A DNA stretch of 64,000 nucleotides from Endomychus coccineus (GCA_958510875.1 OY294069.1:1550001-1614000); one strand, 5' to 3'. Shown: positions 21,437 through 34,571, counted from the stretch's first letter. Program-made: numbers and translations. The notes: a model not told the origin generated them from the sequence alone.

Positions 21437-22985
21437 AATAGTCCAGGCAATAAGCCCGGAAAAAGACCATAGTAAAAAAAATAATATAGTAGAATTTCAA
21501 ATTTTTTTCTGCATTTTGTTCCTAATACCCCATAGATCATTCATGACTATCAAGACCGCGGGGGTCGACCTTTCAACCCCGTCAAAACGGTGGTATACCC
21601 CTCAGAGGAGCATAAGAACAGTTCAAAATTAATGAATTAAGAGCCGAAAATGACCTCTAGTATGTATTTTGGGTCCCTGATCACGATTCCGCAGTTAGTT
21701 TTCTCGGAAAACTCCCTCCAGATGGGAAATTTGGAAAATTTATATATAATATATAATTTTGTTACAAAAATGACCTCTAGTAGATTTTTTGGGTCGTTGA
21801 TCACGATTCCGCTGTAATTTTTCCCTAAAAAGTCTCTCCAGATGGAAAATTCGGGAAATTTGAGATTTTCCTAAGACGTTTGTGAATAATAAAGTATAAT
21901 TTTGTGGCAAAAACTACCTCTAGTAGGTTTTTTGGGTCGCTAATCACAATTCCGCTGTAATTTTTCCCAAAAAAATCTCTCCAGATGGAAAATTCGGGAA
22001 ATTTGAGATATTCCTAAGACGTTTATGAATAATAAAGTATAATTTTGTGGCAAAAACTACCTCTAGTAGGTTTTTTGGGTCGCTGATCACGATTCCGCTT
22101 TAGTTTTCCCAAAAAAGTCTCTCCAGATGGAAAATTCGAGATTTTCCTAAGACGTTTGTGAATAATAAAGTATAACTTTGTTGCAAAAACCACCTCTAGT
22201 AGGTTTTCTGGGTCGCTGATCACAATTCCGCTGTAATTTTTTCCAAAAAAGTCTCTCCAGATGGAAAATTCGGGAAATTTGAGATTTTCCTAAGACGTTT
22301 ATGAATAATAAAGTATAATTTTGTGACAAAAACTACCTAAAATAGTTTTTTTGGTTCGGTGATCACGATTCCGCTGTAATTTTCCCAAAAACGTCTCTCC
22401 AGAGGGAAAATTCGGGAAATTTTAGATTTTCCTGAGACGTTTGTGAATAATGAAGTATAATTTTGTTGCAAAAATTACCTCCAGTCATGACCTCCAGTCA
22501 TTTTTGCAACAAAATTATACTTTATTATTCACAAACGTCTCAGGAAAATCTCAAATTTCTCGAATTTTCCATGTGGAGAGACTTTTTGGAAAAAATAACA
22601 GCGGAATCGTGATCAGCGATCCAAAAAACCTACTATACGTCATTTTTGCAACAAAATTATAAATTATATATTATATCTAAATTTTCCACATTTGCCATCT
22701 GGAGGGAGTTTTCCGGGAAAACTAACTGCGGAATCGTGATCAGCGACTGAAAAAACATACTAGGTGTCATTTTCAGCTCTTAATTCATTAATTTTGGACT
22801 GTTTTTATAAGAATGCTCCTCTGAGGGGTTGAAACCCCGTTTTGAGGGGGTAGAAAGGTCGACCCCTGCGGTCTTGATAGTCATGAATGATCTATGGGGT
22901 ATTAGGAACAAAATGCAACAAAAATTTTGAAATTCTAGCTTACTATATATTTTTTTTAAATTTTATGGTTCATTGCCTGGATTAT
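21437..22985. mobile_element. Foldback element with tandem-repeat arms
   Basis: The outer left arm begins around 21437 with TCCAGGCAAT...GACCATAGT and mirrors the right end near 22960-22985 (ATGGTTCATTGCCTGGA). Mirror words continue inward: GCATTTTGTTCCTAATACCCC versus its complement near 22896-22915, GGTCGACC on both sides, and the GATCACGATTCCGC box. The arms join near 22480-22500. The left arm contains several copies of a ~143 bp unit while the right contains about two, so the arms are unequal. This is the layout of foldback transposons, which have long inverted repeats built from short tandem units and often no gene. ORFs inside are repeat by-products. Confidence 0.8.
21640..22480 (+). 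repeat. ~143 bp tandem units in foldback left arm
   Basis: The junction word ACGTTTRTGAATAATRAAG occurs at 21876, 22019, 22152, 22295 and 22437. Spacing is 143, 133, 143 and 142 bp; the short one lacks about 10 bp of the CGGGAAATT region. Each unit carries ACCTCTAGTAGGTTTTTTGG, a GATCACGATTCCGCTG box and TCTCTCCAGATGGAAAATTC. One or two more diverged units precede them from about 21640. Confidence 0.9.
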
Positions 22986-23004
22986 AAGCCCGACTGTGTC
23001 TTCG

Positions 23005-23110
23005 GGGCTTGTCAGAAGGAGCTAGCCGTTGGCAACAGCCTCAACCTGACCTGGATGCCGCGTCACTCAGGTTGGAAATGAAATGAAAGACTGGACCAGT
23101 GTGGGCGTTC
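23005..23110 (+). pseudogene. LINE RNase H fragment
   Basis: The frame reads CQKELAVGNSLNLTWMPRHS, GWK, stop, NERLDQCGR. This matches the end of a retroelement RNase H domain, where a V.L.WVPGH.G..GNE.AD block carries a catalytic His and Asp. Only about 35 codons remain and the Gly-Asn of the GNE box is replaced by a stop, so it is a scrap. RNase H domains occur in LINEs of the I/R1/Jockey group, which fits the RT piece at 24.57-24.93 kb and the C-terminal piece at 31.2-31.7 kb. Confidence 0.55.
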
Positions 23111-24569
23111 CTCAAGACTACCTTGCTGGTATACTTTCACGTATCCAAATAATCTAATAATTTTCTTAAAAACTTGATTTACGAATGCTCCTCTGAGTTA
23201 CCTTTGACGATAGGTTCCTGGAAAATATCCCTCGATTGTTGCCTTTTGAGGGGAGTTTTTACATTCATTATCTACGACCTGTTTAACTATGTTTAATTCT
23301 AATAATCATCACCTGTCACAGTCAGTACCGGCTACGCGCCATTTAGACTAAACCATACTGTTATATAGTGAGGTTCTTCTCAAATCAAATCATTTCGATG
23401 ATGTCGTGATAACTTTTGTAATAACCGTGCAGGCTTTGAACTATAGAGGGTATTGATCTAGTTCGCCCTTTACTAGATCAAAACCCTGCTCAGAAACCTG
23501 ACTATGCCCTTGTAACTGTGCCAAATATTCCAATAATGAAACGTCTCAATAAAATTCTTACTCGATGTATTTACATACTTGTATATGATTTCTTACAAAG
23601 ATCCGTATCTAATGAATATTGCTTTACCAATTTCCCATAATAACTACTCTTAACACAGCTGTAGAAGGAGATTGAAATAATGATGAAGATATTAACATAA
23701 TTGCCTCTGAAACCAAAACGAATCAACGAATTAATTAACTTATAATTAGACTTTGCTATCATAAAAATGAGTCAAACGAGAAAAGAGTACAGTAAAAAAT
23801 CTTAATTCCCGTTAAACCCAATTTAGAATGTTGGTTGTTCATAAAATGAGTTAGTTTCGTAGCTACCGTGGAATTCGTATATATAAAAATACGAGCTAGC
23901 AGGTGTAGTACCTGGTATAAGGCATTAGTATAAAATCTTGAATCAAGGAGCTTAAAGAGAAGGCCCAAGAAACTGTGGAAACGTAGGAAATAGAAGCTTA
24001 CCACACCTGTGTGCGACATCTGTATAATCACGACACGCTGAATACGTTATTTGGCAGATTGCGTAAATGTTTTACAGAGACTTATTGGGGACGTGAGGTT
24101 TTAGAGATGCGGAGAAAAATAAATTGGAAAAATCGTCATTGCCTTTGCCTAACAATTTATTTACGTAGCCTACGTGATCAGAAACAAACGAGAAATACTA
24201 TATACCTTTTCATTTCTCAAGTGAATAAGTTAATACATACGAACAGGACAGCGCCAAAAATTCGAGGTCCAACTTTACAGAAATGTTGTAGATTCGCAAT
24301 TAAATTTCATTTTTCAATTTAATCCCCTTGGCATTAACCCACTTATTACATCGTTTCAGCAACAATTTCCTTCGGTTTGTCTTTAAAGCGTGTCAGAACT
24401 GTAACCCTCAATTCTTAGTCATCACCAAAATGGCGTCCACGAAGGTCATCTTCCAAAATTCCAAAACACGCAATAGCCACTGTGGGCCTTATCTGGACTA
24501 TACGCAGGGTGATCGGCTTGTTCAAGAACACAGTCCCGAATTGTGGCCTGCGTAATTCTAAGGTTGCAT
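23111..24569. other. No recognised gene
   Basis: No recognised family. The open frames at 23759-24031 (minus) and 24011-24322 (plus) lack domains. 24330-24560 has coding-like composition but matches nothing I can name. Confidence 0.35.
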
Positions 24570-25030
24570 CGAACACTCTTGCAATCGTGGCTCGCTATTG
24601 TCAAGCCTAGATACTCAGGGTGAGTCCTGATAAGACCGAAATAGTTCTTTCACAAGGAAACGGAAACTAGGACTCCTACCAGATTGGTCTGTTAGGGAGG
24701 ACCTTGTATCCGAAAGGCTCAATGAAGTACCACGGAGTCATTCTCGACGCTAAACTGAGCTGGAAAATGCACAAGGAAACCCGGATAAAAAAGCCCGTTG
24801 CTCTGGAGGTTCTGATGGAGCTTACCCCGCTGCAACACCACATCAACACAGTGACTGCGTATCGGCTTACTGTTCTGGCTCATGACAAAATCTTGCTTTC
24901 AGAAGCCCGATACTCCTACTGAAACATGTTGCGATAGCACCAAAACTCAAGCTTGTATTTCCCCAGGATGGAATATGATGATTTCAGATACAACTATTCC
25001 TATGAAGTCCTGAAACGGACCCGCTTTGGG
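24570..25030 (+). pseudogene. LINE reverse transcriptase palm-thumb fragment
   Basis: The plus strand encodes RVSPDKTEIVLSQGNG near 24619-24664. After a frame change comes KGSMKYHGVILDAKLSWKMH, then ETRIKK (ORF 24704-24922). The S/NP.KTE.VLF then KYLGVILD.KLSWK order is the palm-to-thumb part of R1/I/Jockey-type LINEs. The YADD box and all of the N-terminus are missing. From about 24946, wording shared with the family A copy at 55.2 kb begins (ACCAAAACTCAAGCTTGTAT), so two LINE scraps may abut here. Confidence 0.7.
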
Positions 25031-28000
25031 TCGGTTTTAATTGGCCCAACTAGCTCAATTTAAATTAATTAATCTCAGGGCTCGTAGTGAAACGTGCCTT
25101 GTGATTCAAGACTGGTGAATTGCCCGAGCGCCAACTGCTTAAAAAAACTATAAGACTAAATGAATTCACAGTCAAGAATTCAAGCACTACGAGATGGAAA
25201 TTTAGAAAAACAATACAAGTTCAACTTAACAATTCGATTTATTCCATCAGAATTTGAATTATAAAGAAAATTAAATTACAAATTTTTTAGAATACCAATT
25301 GGAAATATAAATAATATTGAATTCGTAGAAAAACAATTATAAAATTAAATCAATTTGTAACATAAATGGAATTTTAAGAAAACAATTATAAAATTAAATC
25401 AATTATTAAATTGAAAAGAACGAAATATCCAATAAGAGGAATTAAAGTAGACCTCGAATGATTCTATAAAAATTAGTGGAATACAACTTCGGATAAACAA
25501 CAAAATCAGAGAATGAAATTATGGTCATTCAAACAAGAAAATGTTACCCTCCTTGGAACTCGTAGGAACTGGAAGTCGGTCCTGTCAGGAAAGTCACTAA
25601 GCCGCCTTGGAGTGAAGGGGTGAGGAACCTCAGACGTTCAAACCCTGTAATTTCAAAGAACGAACAGTACCTGACTTGAGATCAAAAGGACAAGCAACAC
25701 CGTCGGTTGGAATAACCAGGTGATTCCACAACCGATAATGTTATCTTTCCCAAATTGTAAAAACACTATTACAAAATGGATATCTTGACGAGATATCAAT
25801 TTAGGCAAAAATTTAATTTAATCTGAAAGAAATAAACGATTACAATTGATATTTAAAATTAGCAAATAGTTAACATGTGACTGAATTAATAATACTAAAA
25901 ATGTGACTTGAAAGAATAATAATTAAATTGTATCTGAAAGAATATTATTTGAAATGTTGAAATTTGCTAGTTAGCATAAAATTCTGGTTTGCTTGAAATG
26001 AATTGTACACGTGGATTGATAATGTAAATTGTATTAACTCCCAAACGGCGTGACAGTGTAATATAATATGTATACCTAATAAGCAGTAATTAGGTTATGT
26101 TTCGTGTTCACCCTTATCAATCTTTACGGCACGTTTGTCTAATAAGACCACCCTATGTATCTTGTAATAGGATAACAAAATGGCGATTTACAAAATCGCG
26201 CAAATACCATGTGCACAATTTGCGGGGTCAACTACAAAGGTGGAAATTAAATATTGTCTGTATCAACTGCCCACGTCTCGTTAGAGTAATTTCATACAAT
26301 GACTACAACAATCCCTGTAATGATGAAAAAGATATTCCTGGGATCATGCTAAATGCAAATTTGATTGGGTGACCCAGGGTAAGTCGAGTGAAACTTCCTC
26401 CGAAATATAATCACATTCAGGTACTGTACATCCAGAACATACTGTACATCCAATAACAAATCTAAATCAAATTATATGTAGCCTGATGTGCATCATATTT
26501 CGGAAGCAAAAATTAAGAAAATGAATTATAAATCTCGACTTACCTTGTTAAAGGTTAACACCACAATGAGTTCTCTTCGACTTCCGTTATCATACCTGCC
26601 ACTTCGCGATATTTAGCGACATCACACATCAGGAATGCTAGTTCCCATAGTCGATGTTTTATTGACCGGCAGATGTCTTTAAATAATCATATGACAAGTT
26701 TCCTAGCCGAAAAGAAATCTAATCTGTTCATTAAAGAGTTCTATACAATCACGTAATGCAACCCGTTACAGTCCTTAATAATAAGTTGTGGAACTCTTTG
26801 CCCACAGAGATCTTATGCCTACAACCTCCAAACAATCAATGCCCATCTATTCTACCGGAACTCAACCGCTGGCTAACAAGATGTTCTTTGAACATTATGT
26901 ATGTAGTCAAAATACATAAATAAAAAATGCTTTCTCTTAGCATCGTCAATTTACTCCGCTCCCTTACATACGCACATTTTTTGGATTGAAAACTGGTGTC
27001 GATCACGACCTCATTTAGAAAACAAACCACCAATTACCGTATAATTATTTGGCGTGAAATATCTTGTTCCGTCGAAGCGATTTCGGAAGTAACAATCAAT
27101 ACAAGAATATCTATTTACAGCAATTATGAAAGCACCGACAAATATTGACTAATATCTGGACAAAAGGCGAATAAGTTAATTTTAGAGTAAGTAGCAACTA
27201 TGCAGCTGTGTGTTTATGTGTGTGTGTGGACGATTATTCAGAAAACCGTACTATTTGGCGGGTGATTAAGCAGTATTTGTGTGTGTGTGTCGGCAAGAAA
27301 ACTTTGAAGTTAGGATGTAATTGCGGTATCCGGCGGACAGGAGGCGCGCGTGACCGCAGAGAATGAATCTAACTACAGCCGACTCTGTACCCGACGTACT
27401 AGAACAGTGCTTGTCAAGCCAACTCGATTCGGCACCGAACAAATCCGATGGGAAATCGCAATTTCAACTTCCCCATAAATGAAATTCGGAATTCCATCAT
27501 ATGACACATCTTAATAATGGCTCCATCGACTGTAATTGCGTGTCAGTTAGAATTTCTCTAGATCGAAGAGTGACTAAACGTCTTTCAGTTCCAGATAGCT
27601 GTTTCGTTCTCTCATGAACTCATCAGTGAAACGAGTGGGACGATGATGTCACTTTTCGATCTACAGAAACCTCAAGTCTGTCGATTGACTGCTAACACGA
27701 AAATGTGTCAAATAAATCCATTACTGTTCAAACATTATACTTTGAAACAGTTTCATCTTCAATATAATAGCAAACTGTAATTCTAATGACAGCATTTAAT
27801 CAAATTAATAAAACAGAGGTACCTATTCATGAATTCAATTGAGTTTATCAGTTCACTGTATTTTTTCAAATGAAGGGTTAACCAATCGAATTATAGGACG
27901 AACAGGAAATTTGATTTGAAGTAAAGATATTGTTTCACGCGTTCTTATGTTGTAGCTACATTTTATATCCTGTCGTTCACCATCTTCCGATACTGTAAAC

Positions 28001-28199
28001 CATAGACAATGGCTCATGACCAGCTGGGCCTACTAAAAACGGGAACCGCGGAGTGCAGCCTCCCTTTGAAACCTGTGATCCTTAGATTACTAGCTTCCTT
28101 CACTCGTAGGAACCAAAATATATTGCAACTGGTTAGAAACAGATAAAGTCTAAAAAGGCATCGTATTATACTGTGTTTTAGTCGAGGCAATTTAACACA
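25031..28199. other. No recognised gene, 3.2 kb
   Basis: AT-rich, with repeated AAATTAAATYAATT-like words at 25260-25450. A plus-strand piece near 26690-26830 (SCGTLCPQRSYAYNLQT in one frame) faintly resembles a LINE terminus. Otherwise no coding frame is supported; the ORF at 26097-26372 has no domain I can name. Confidence 0.3.
27207..27293 (+). repeat. Two GT microsatellite tracts
   Basis: GTGTGTTTATGTGTGTGTG at about 27209-27228 and TTTGTGTGTGTGTGTC at about 27275-27290. Simple repeats; both are short. Confidence 0.9.
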
Positions 28200-28670
28200 A
28201 AAAGAGGCCTAACCAGAAATTTTTTTCCCGTGGACGGGTTATGACGTGCTTGAGCTCATTTTATTCGGGAAAACGACCTCTAGGTACTGCGGGTGTAGTT
28301 TTTAAGTGTCATATTCGTGTTCAGCGACCCTAAAAACCCTTAGGAGTCAAATTTTGTTTGCAATAAAATAAAGTTTTTTAAGTTATTCCTCGTGGTGACC
28401 TGAACGTCCCTGGTGTTGAGATATCCTGGTATGTCTGAGTGATTCCTGGATATCTTATTCGTGTTCAGCAATCTCAAAACCCCCATGAATTTAATTTTGC
28501 TGCATTAAATTCTGAATTAGTGCGTAATTCCTCGTGATGACCTAGACGATCAGGGTATACAGATCCCCAGGTGCCTCGGATAAGTTTTTGAGTGTCACAT
28601 TCGGATTCAGCGACCCCGAAAATCCTCGAGTGACAAATTTGAGCTAATACATTTTTGATAAAAAAAACAT
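28200..28670 (-). repeat. Diverged ~143 bp repeat array
   Basis: The word TTCAGCGACCCYRAAAAYCC, or a variant of it, recurs near 28320, 28467 and 28606, roughly 140-147 bp apart, with TATTCGTG or CATTCGGA just before it. This is the complement of the foldback unit's GGTTTTTTGGGTCGCTGATC box, so it is an older relative of the 21.6-22.5 kb array outside any visible foldback. Confidence 0.7.
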
Positions 28671-30469
28671 TTTTCATAATTATTGAACTCAGGATGCATC
28701 ACCTCGATATCTCTTCTTCAACATGACCAACATTGATTCCAAAATTGAGGTGTAACAGTGCTTAAACCTTCCTTCGATACGTGCAACCAGTGATTTATAG
28801 ATTTTCTCTCTTACGATGTGCTGGTTATAACATTCCGATTTTCTCCAGACCATTCCTATCGCATTGAAGACAGTGATATTAGGGTAATCTCAAAACTGTA
28901 TGTCCCCAATCATCACTTAATATATCGATTACTTTCCTCTTTCGTGGTTATTATTTGCAGGAAACGTGCAAGTAAAGATAAACAGCAGAAAAGAGTTGAT
29001 CCTTACTTTGTCTAAAATTTGGCATTGAGCTGTTTCCACCATTACTTTTTATATTGTCTCAAGAACCGAATTCTCTTTCTAGAGATATTCGATAATTCCT
29101 TGAGACCTCAACGTGGATTCCCTTTTCACACTGGGACCCAATGTTATACATACTTTTTCGTAACGTCTCAATGCAATTGTTATGTAAATTGAATTCTCAT
29201 ATTCTTGTAAAGTCTGCAGCGTTGTGTTTATATAAGAAACATCAACCAAACATGGCATTCGTACTCACGAGCTTAATTTATATATAAATTATTGATATTT
29301 TACTCAGGTGGACGGTCAACATCAACCTTTCATGATACCAGAGTATGAATTTCTTCTTGTGAAGTCTGCAGCGACAATGTGACCTTGTCGCCATGTCGCT
29401 TGTGCTTTTTACTGTAGATTCCTCTTGTGCGAGATAGGACTATTGAGGAACTGGTTGTCATTGTCTGTGAGTCCGTTGTTCACAGTTTGAGAATCGCTGC
29501 TGTACAAGTTGCTACATGTACACGCCCCATGTAAGACAATTAAATTAAAATTGCATAACGTCACGACTAATTTACTATGAAGTTTACTGCGGTGCGGAGC
29601 GTTTCTCTCGTAACGTAGCGTGCAAATCGGCTCTGGTAACGAAAAGAATTAATATCGTAACATTTATGCGAACTCTCTTGAAAATAACTTGGATCTGTGT
29701 TATTGTTTCATGCTTGTCATCTTCGATATTCACGACTGCAACGGAAATCATATCATATGGTAGATGTGTAGTAGTTTGTTAATAAATACCTTACGGCCAC
29801 ATAAACCATCTGTGAAATGTTTTATCGGGTTTTCAGTAACTTCTGAACCGAAGTAACTCAACATTGAAACAAAACTACTCTTTAGTTTACATTTAATTTT
29901 TTTTCACAATAATCTCAATAAATCGAGCTGATACACTTACGTCCATACATCGGAACAGTAAAACAACTTTCAAGAAAAAGTAAATGTTTCAAAATCCGCA
30001 TGAAGGTATCCCCAGTAATACCGATCAAAACCTTTAGTATAGAATGGAAGATAGATTTTTCGTAGATTAATCAAAGTGATTTGTAAAAGTCCCAGTGAAG
30101 CTATAGACTTTATAAAAGTGGCATGCATTTAATCTTGATAACATAATAACTGAGATGGGTCCCCGAACGCTCTTCCGTCAAATCGTATAGATAGAATAAA
30201 TAGGGATTTGGTCATAGGGATTACACACTAATTGTATCACCGCATCCGGAAGGATTTCAAATCGCGAACGCTCTCCTGTAATATCTATCATTACGCTCGC
30301 GTTCATTTAAATCGAAATGCTATGACGCTACTGCCAGCTTCTAGAATTAATCTCATTGCTAGAAAAAACTATATAGCAAATTATTATGCTTTATCACTTC
30401 ACTTCCCGCAGCAGCCACGGAAGTTCTAGGACCTATCCCCAATTGACATAACGATCATGGAGCAGACAA
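28671..30469. other. No recognised gene
   Basis: No supported frame or family in about 1.8 kb. Confidence 0.35.
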
Positions 30470-30690
30470 GTATGGGACTTCTTAGACTACAAAATATCCG
30501 GCAAAGCACGTTCCATCAGTTACATGAACTTTTTGAAAACGTTAGTGTTTTCCCAAATTTGATATGGGGTAAGTATAGTAAAATGGTTTATTTGGTCGAT
30601 TTCATCGATTCCGATGTAACGGCGCCTTAATAGACTCATGAATGAGAACTATTGCACCATTATTTTTTACCTCAGACGCTGAATCTCACT
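30470..30690 (+). repeat. Diverged single unit of the 311 bp satellite
   Basis: Shares, in order, CATCAGTTACATGAAC, TATGGGGTAAGTATAGTAAA, TTTGGTCGATTTCATCGATT, AATAGACTC and ACCTCAGACGCTGA with the 60.8-62.15 kb array, with many substitutions. An old dispersed copy. Confidence 0.75.
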
Positions 30691-31219
30691 CCGTGTATAG
30701 GCTCGTCTGACTATTCCCTCCGGTGACACTGGCCCATTGTATCTCACATCTGTATTGTTTAATCACAGTTCCCACTCCATTAATGTTGTGCCTAGTACAA
30801 GTCCTTTACTGGGTGAGAACTGTATAATTCTGGTTCACCGGCAGGCTCCCCAATAATTGAATCTTTTGCGGTCCAGTGGCTCGCATTTACGCAGTATATA
30901 TGTCACTGTTTATCGCAAAGTCTGCATGTCAGGTACAGTCCCATTTTGATGAGGTGTCCCTTTACAGAAGTATGGTCAGTCATGACTCCTGTTACATTTA
31001 TTTTTTCTCTATTTTCTTTTGTGAGATCCCATAGAACAAGTTTCAAAAGTTATATTTTGAAATCTCGCATTTTCCGTAATCATATATACAAAGATGATTC
31101 ATATCATACATCAGCCATCTACTCTGTTAGATGATATTCCCTAAATGTAATGCTAACCATCTTTCGCATATCCAATACTATAGAATTGCAAAAGATTTGA
31201 AACGTGGGAATAACATTAT
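30691..31219. other. No recognised gene
   Basis: Nothing recognised. It could be the decayed upstream part of the LINE scrap that follows. Confidence 0.35.
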
Positions 31220-31720
31220 GTTCCTTTATATACGATGTATAGGGAACAACAACAAATAGAGTGCTGGAATGAAGCTCCTCGTATGCTCCAGGGGAAAACA
31301 TTTATTGGAGATCCATGGAAGAACATAACTGAACACGAATTACTGAACAATAGGAATCAGACAACAACCATAAAAGGTATCCTTACGTTCCACAGTCCAA
31401 TGAGAGGACATCTGCCCTACCTGGATGTGCACAATTGAGATATTCTCGGCAGACGATGCTGCAAAGGGACAGGAACAGCTCAACACATACTATCAGAATG
31501 AGAGGCTTTAGATCGCAAAAGACAAACACTATTAGGGCAATCTAAACTATCCCCCCGAAGAGTACAGCAGTCAACTTGCCAAAATGCAGGAAAAACCTCA
31601 GTGGCCAAGGTGTTGCTGGTGAAAACGCCCAGCATTCGTGGCAGAAAAGAAACGTACCCGAAAGAGATAAATTTATCAGGTCCACCATTTCTGCTCAAAC
31701 GTTTTAAGGACTAATGCCTG
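31220..31720 (+). pseudogene. LINE C-terminal (post-RNase H) fragment
   Basis: The frame from about 31235 reads PWKNITEHELLNNRNQT, then TFHSPMRGHLPYLDVHN, a stop, RRCCKGTGTAQHILSE, a stop and EALDRKRQTLLGQSKLSP. This follows the usual end of R1/I/Jockey-like polyproteins: G..PLRGHL..L.....CRRC...E...H.L..C.AL...R...LG, with a Cys-Cys-His-Cys zinc knuckle. One knuckle Cys is lost to a stop. Two nonsense codons and no upstream catalytic domains make it inert. Confidence 0.65.
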
Positions 31721-33090
31721 TGGTAAAGCCCGCGAAGACTAAGAAGAAAAAATGATAGAATTACCCGGAGGACTCATCGGATGGATCCTGAAACTGAGAT
31801 CACCACCTTATATGTCATAAATTCACAAACCTCCTCGACATGTTTACAGCTACCCTGTATTTCAACCAGGAACAAAACTAGAGAAACATGATCAAAATTA
31901 AAATATTTGTTTGAGAAAAAAAATTAAAAATTACCTGTTGCTATCAAATTCATTTGAACCAAGCTCGTTATTCTCGATAATTTGTGAACGTCTGCAAAAG
32001 AAACTATGATGAACCGTGATAGGACGTCAGTGATATATTCACCGGACAAAATGTGCCAGCGAATAAAAAATATGTTATTTCCGGCTACCCGGTTTAATTA
32101 TAAATATGTAAATGCTCCGAAAGGTCTTAAATAATTAACTAATTACCCGTGACTAAACGACACGCTATTCGTTTAAACTTCTGTACGTTTTCGAAACGCG
32201 TAACGAATTGAAGAAAAAATCATAAGAAAATATGCATATTTCATATTAATGCTCGAGTAACTGACGTCTAACACCGGTCCACCCGCCAGGAATACCAGTT
32301 TGATCGTTTAAATACGAGGGTCGATCTAAAATCGGGTCCGATATACTCCGAATAGAATGTTCACAGATAACACTGATGGCTAACATCGGGTTGTCTGTCT
32401 GTGTCAAATGTCCTTACGTTTATCAAGTCATTCGAAGTGTAACTTTGAAACCGTTTCAAAAAACATACGATGAGCAAGATAAATATTGAAAGGTTACAAT
32501 TCCATCTGTTGATGGGGATCTTATTTGGAAGAGACTATATTTTCAAACTCAAAAGTCATATTAATTGGTGACAAATAGATTCATGACTTTCTTGATATAT
32601 TTTGCAATTATTTTGACAATTCACCTAAGCAAAATCATCATCGATGTTTCGTTAATGTTTGATTTGTGACATAGATGAACACAACGCTGCAGACTTTACA
32701 CAAAGAATTACGTTCATCCCATTTATTTAAAGGTCACATTGAGTAGTTAGGAAAACTTGTTTAACATTGGTTTCCCCTGCGAAAAGACGATCACCGTAGA
32801 GGTCTCATAGATGTCCTAACAAAGATATCAATATAACAAATTATAAAACCGACGAGCAAGTTGAACTATTGACACTTTTTTGTGACAACTATTTTTCACA
32901 AAAAAAAACAGACTCTAGTTTACATACCTATATTCTCTAAGTGCTTTTCGGAGCTTTTGTGTTGTACTACCCTATCCTATCCTATTCCGGGACAGTCCAA
33001 ATTTTGTATGTAATAGGTATATGTTAGGAAATATATATTTTTCTACGGATGCTATACAATGTGTCACTTCTCTCATCGCTTTCATACGTT
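31721..33090. other. No gene; motif-rich single-copy-like DNA
   Basis: No coding frame. 32080-32310 has TTTAATTATAAATATG, TTAATTAACTAATTACCC and ATGCATATTTCATATTAAT, words like those bound by homeodomain and POU proteins, but no proof of function. Confidence 0.3.
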
Positions 33091-33101
33091 CAAAACGAAA
33101 G

Positions 33102-33173
33102 ATTTCTCACGCAGTGAGAAATATCCGCCAATACAGTGAGATATAATTTCTCATAGTGAGAAATAATTTCTCA
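33102..33173. repeat. Left palindromes of Crypton-like element 2
   Basis: ATTTCTCAC-GCA-GTGAGAAAT at 33102-33122 is perfect with a 3 bp spacer. A second cluster at 33146-33173 alternates ATTTCTCA and TGAGAAAT three times. Candidate recombinase arms. Confidence 0.85.
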
Positions 33174-33418
33174 CTGTTATCACGATAACCCAAGTCAGTC
33201 ATGAATTGTTACATGTCAAATTGATATGACACGTTCTCCACGTTGACAACGCTACGCCGACGATTCGCGTGCAATATCCAAGTAGCCCATTGTTTCCGTT
33301 TCTATAACAACAAAACCGAAGCATTTCATAATTATTGCTGTCAACTTACCCAACGAAAATAATTTTATTGTTATTTGTTATAATATAAACAGTTCAGATT
33401 CATTAAATATTGAATATA

Positions 33419-34571
33419 ATGGAATACGAAGATTTAGAGTCGGAAAATACACCTCCAGAAATTATTCAGAAAGCAATAGATGTTTGCAATAATTTGCTAC
33501 CATCACATCAAGAGAAAAATATGAAATCGCTTACAGAAACTCCATGGACTGGAAAATGAAAGCCAAGATAAATTCTTGTTCCGAAAATACCTTGTTAGTT
33601 TATTTTGAAGAGTTGTCAAGAAGATTAAAATCATCAACATTATGGTTTCAGTACTCGATACTAAGGAGTACCTTAATGATTAAAAACTGTGTTGATATAT
33701 CAAAATACGTAAAACTATGTGCATTTTTAAAACGCAAATCTGAAAAATATGTTCCAAAACAGTCAAAAACATTAACTTCTGAAGAAATTCAACAATTTTT
33801 AAAAGATGCACCTGATGAAAAGTATTTGCTGATAAAGTGATGAATTGAAAATTTTTAAATTGTTATCGGAAAATGAATGTTTGGTTTTGATTTCAGGCTG
33901 CTTTAGCTATTGGCCGTACAGGGGCATGCCGTTGTGATGAACTTCGAAAATTAAAAATTGATGACATGGAAGATCTTAATTCGGCCCTTTTAATAAAATT
34001 ACCCGATACTAAAACCAAGGTTCCTAGAAATTTCACAGTCACAGGAGAATTCTACCAAATTTACAAAAAATATATGAAGCTTCGACCATGCACAAATGAA
34101 ACACGTTTTTTTTAAATTACAAAAATAGCAAATGTACGAAACAGCCTGTGGGGATAAATAAATTTGGCACCATGGCGAAAGAAATAGCGAAATTTTTGCA
34201 ATTACCGAACCCTGAATTATATACTGGCCACTGTTTTCGAAGGTCATCTGCGACTATTTTAGTTAATGCATCTTTTAACTTTAAAACGCCATGGGGGTTG
34301 GAAATCCAGCAATGTTGCTGAATCTTATATCGACAACTCCATAGCTAACAAAATAAAAATTTCAAAAAGTATAGTAGAATCCATCCAGCCTCCAGTGCCA
34401 TTAGAACCTGAACACAACAATGCTGTGGAAGCTCAGTACGTTTCCCCATCAACTTCAACTTCGACCGCAGCTAATATTTCAATTACCGAAAACATGTTGA
34501 AACAAAACAACGTACCAGGAATTACTTTACAAAATAGTTCAAATATAACTGTTAATTACTATTTTAAATAA
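33419..34571 (+). pseudogene. Decayed Crypton-like tyrosine recombinase
   Basis: This reads in the same order as the intact recombinase at 11335-12453. It starts at the ATG at 33419-33421 (EYEDLESENTPPEI, NLLP), breaks by one base near 33515-33525, and continues from about 33544 (NTLLVYFEELSRRLK, YVKLCAFLKRKSEK) to 33837. The splice donor has lost a base (AAG then TGATG where AAG|GTGATG is expected). After TTTCAG at 33896 the catalytic half resumes with Arg in GACRCDELRKL. A T-run frameshift lies near 34110, then TGHCFRRSSAT with His and Arg, another frameshift near 34270, then KRHGGWKS and Tyr in AESYIDNS. All catalytic residues survive, but three frame breaks and a lost splice site rule out a product. 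Confidence 0.8.

Noticed and set aside
22023..22662. Three overlapping 60-70 codon frames that look like a small family
   Set aside because: They are translations of the 143 bp repeat units and their inverted copy.
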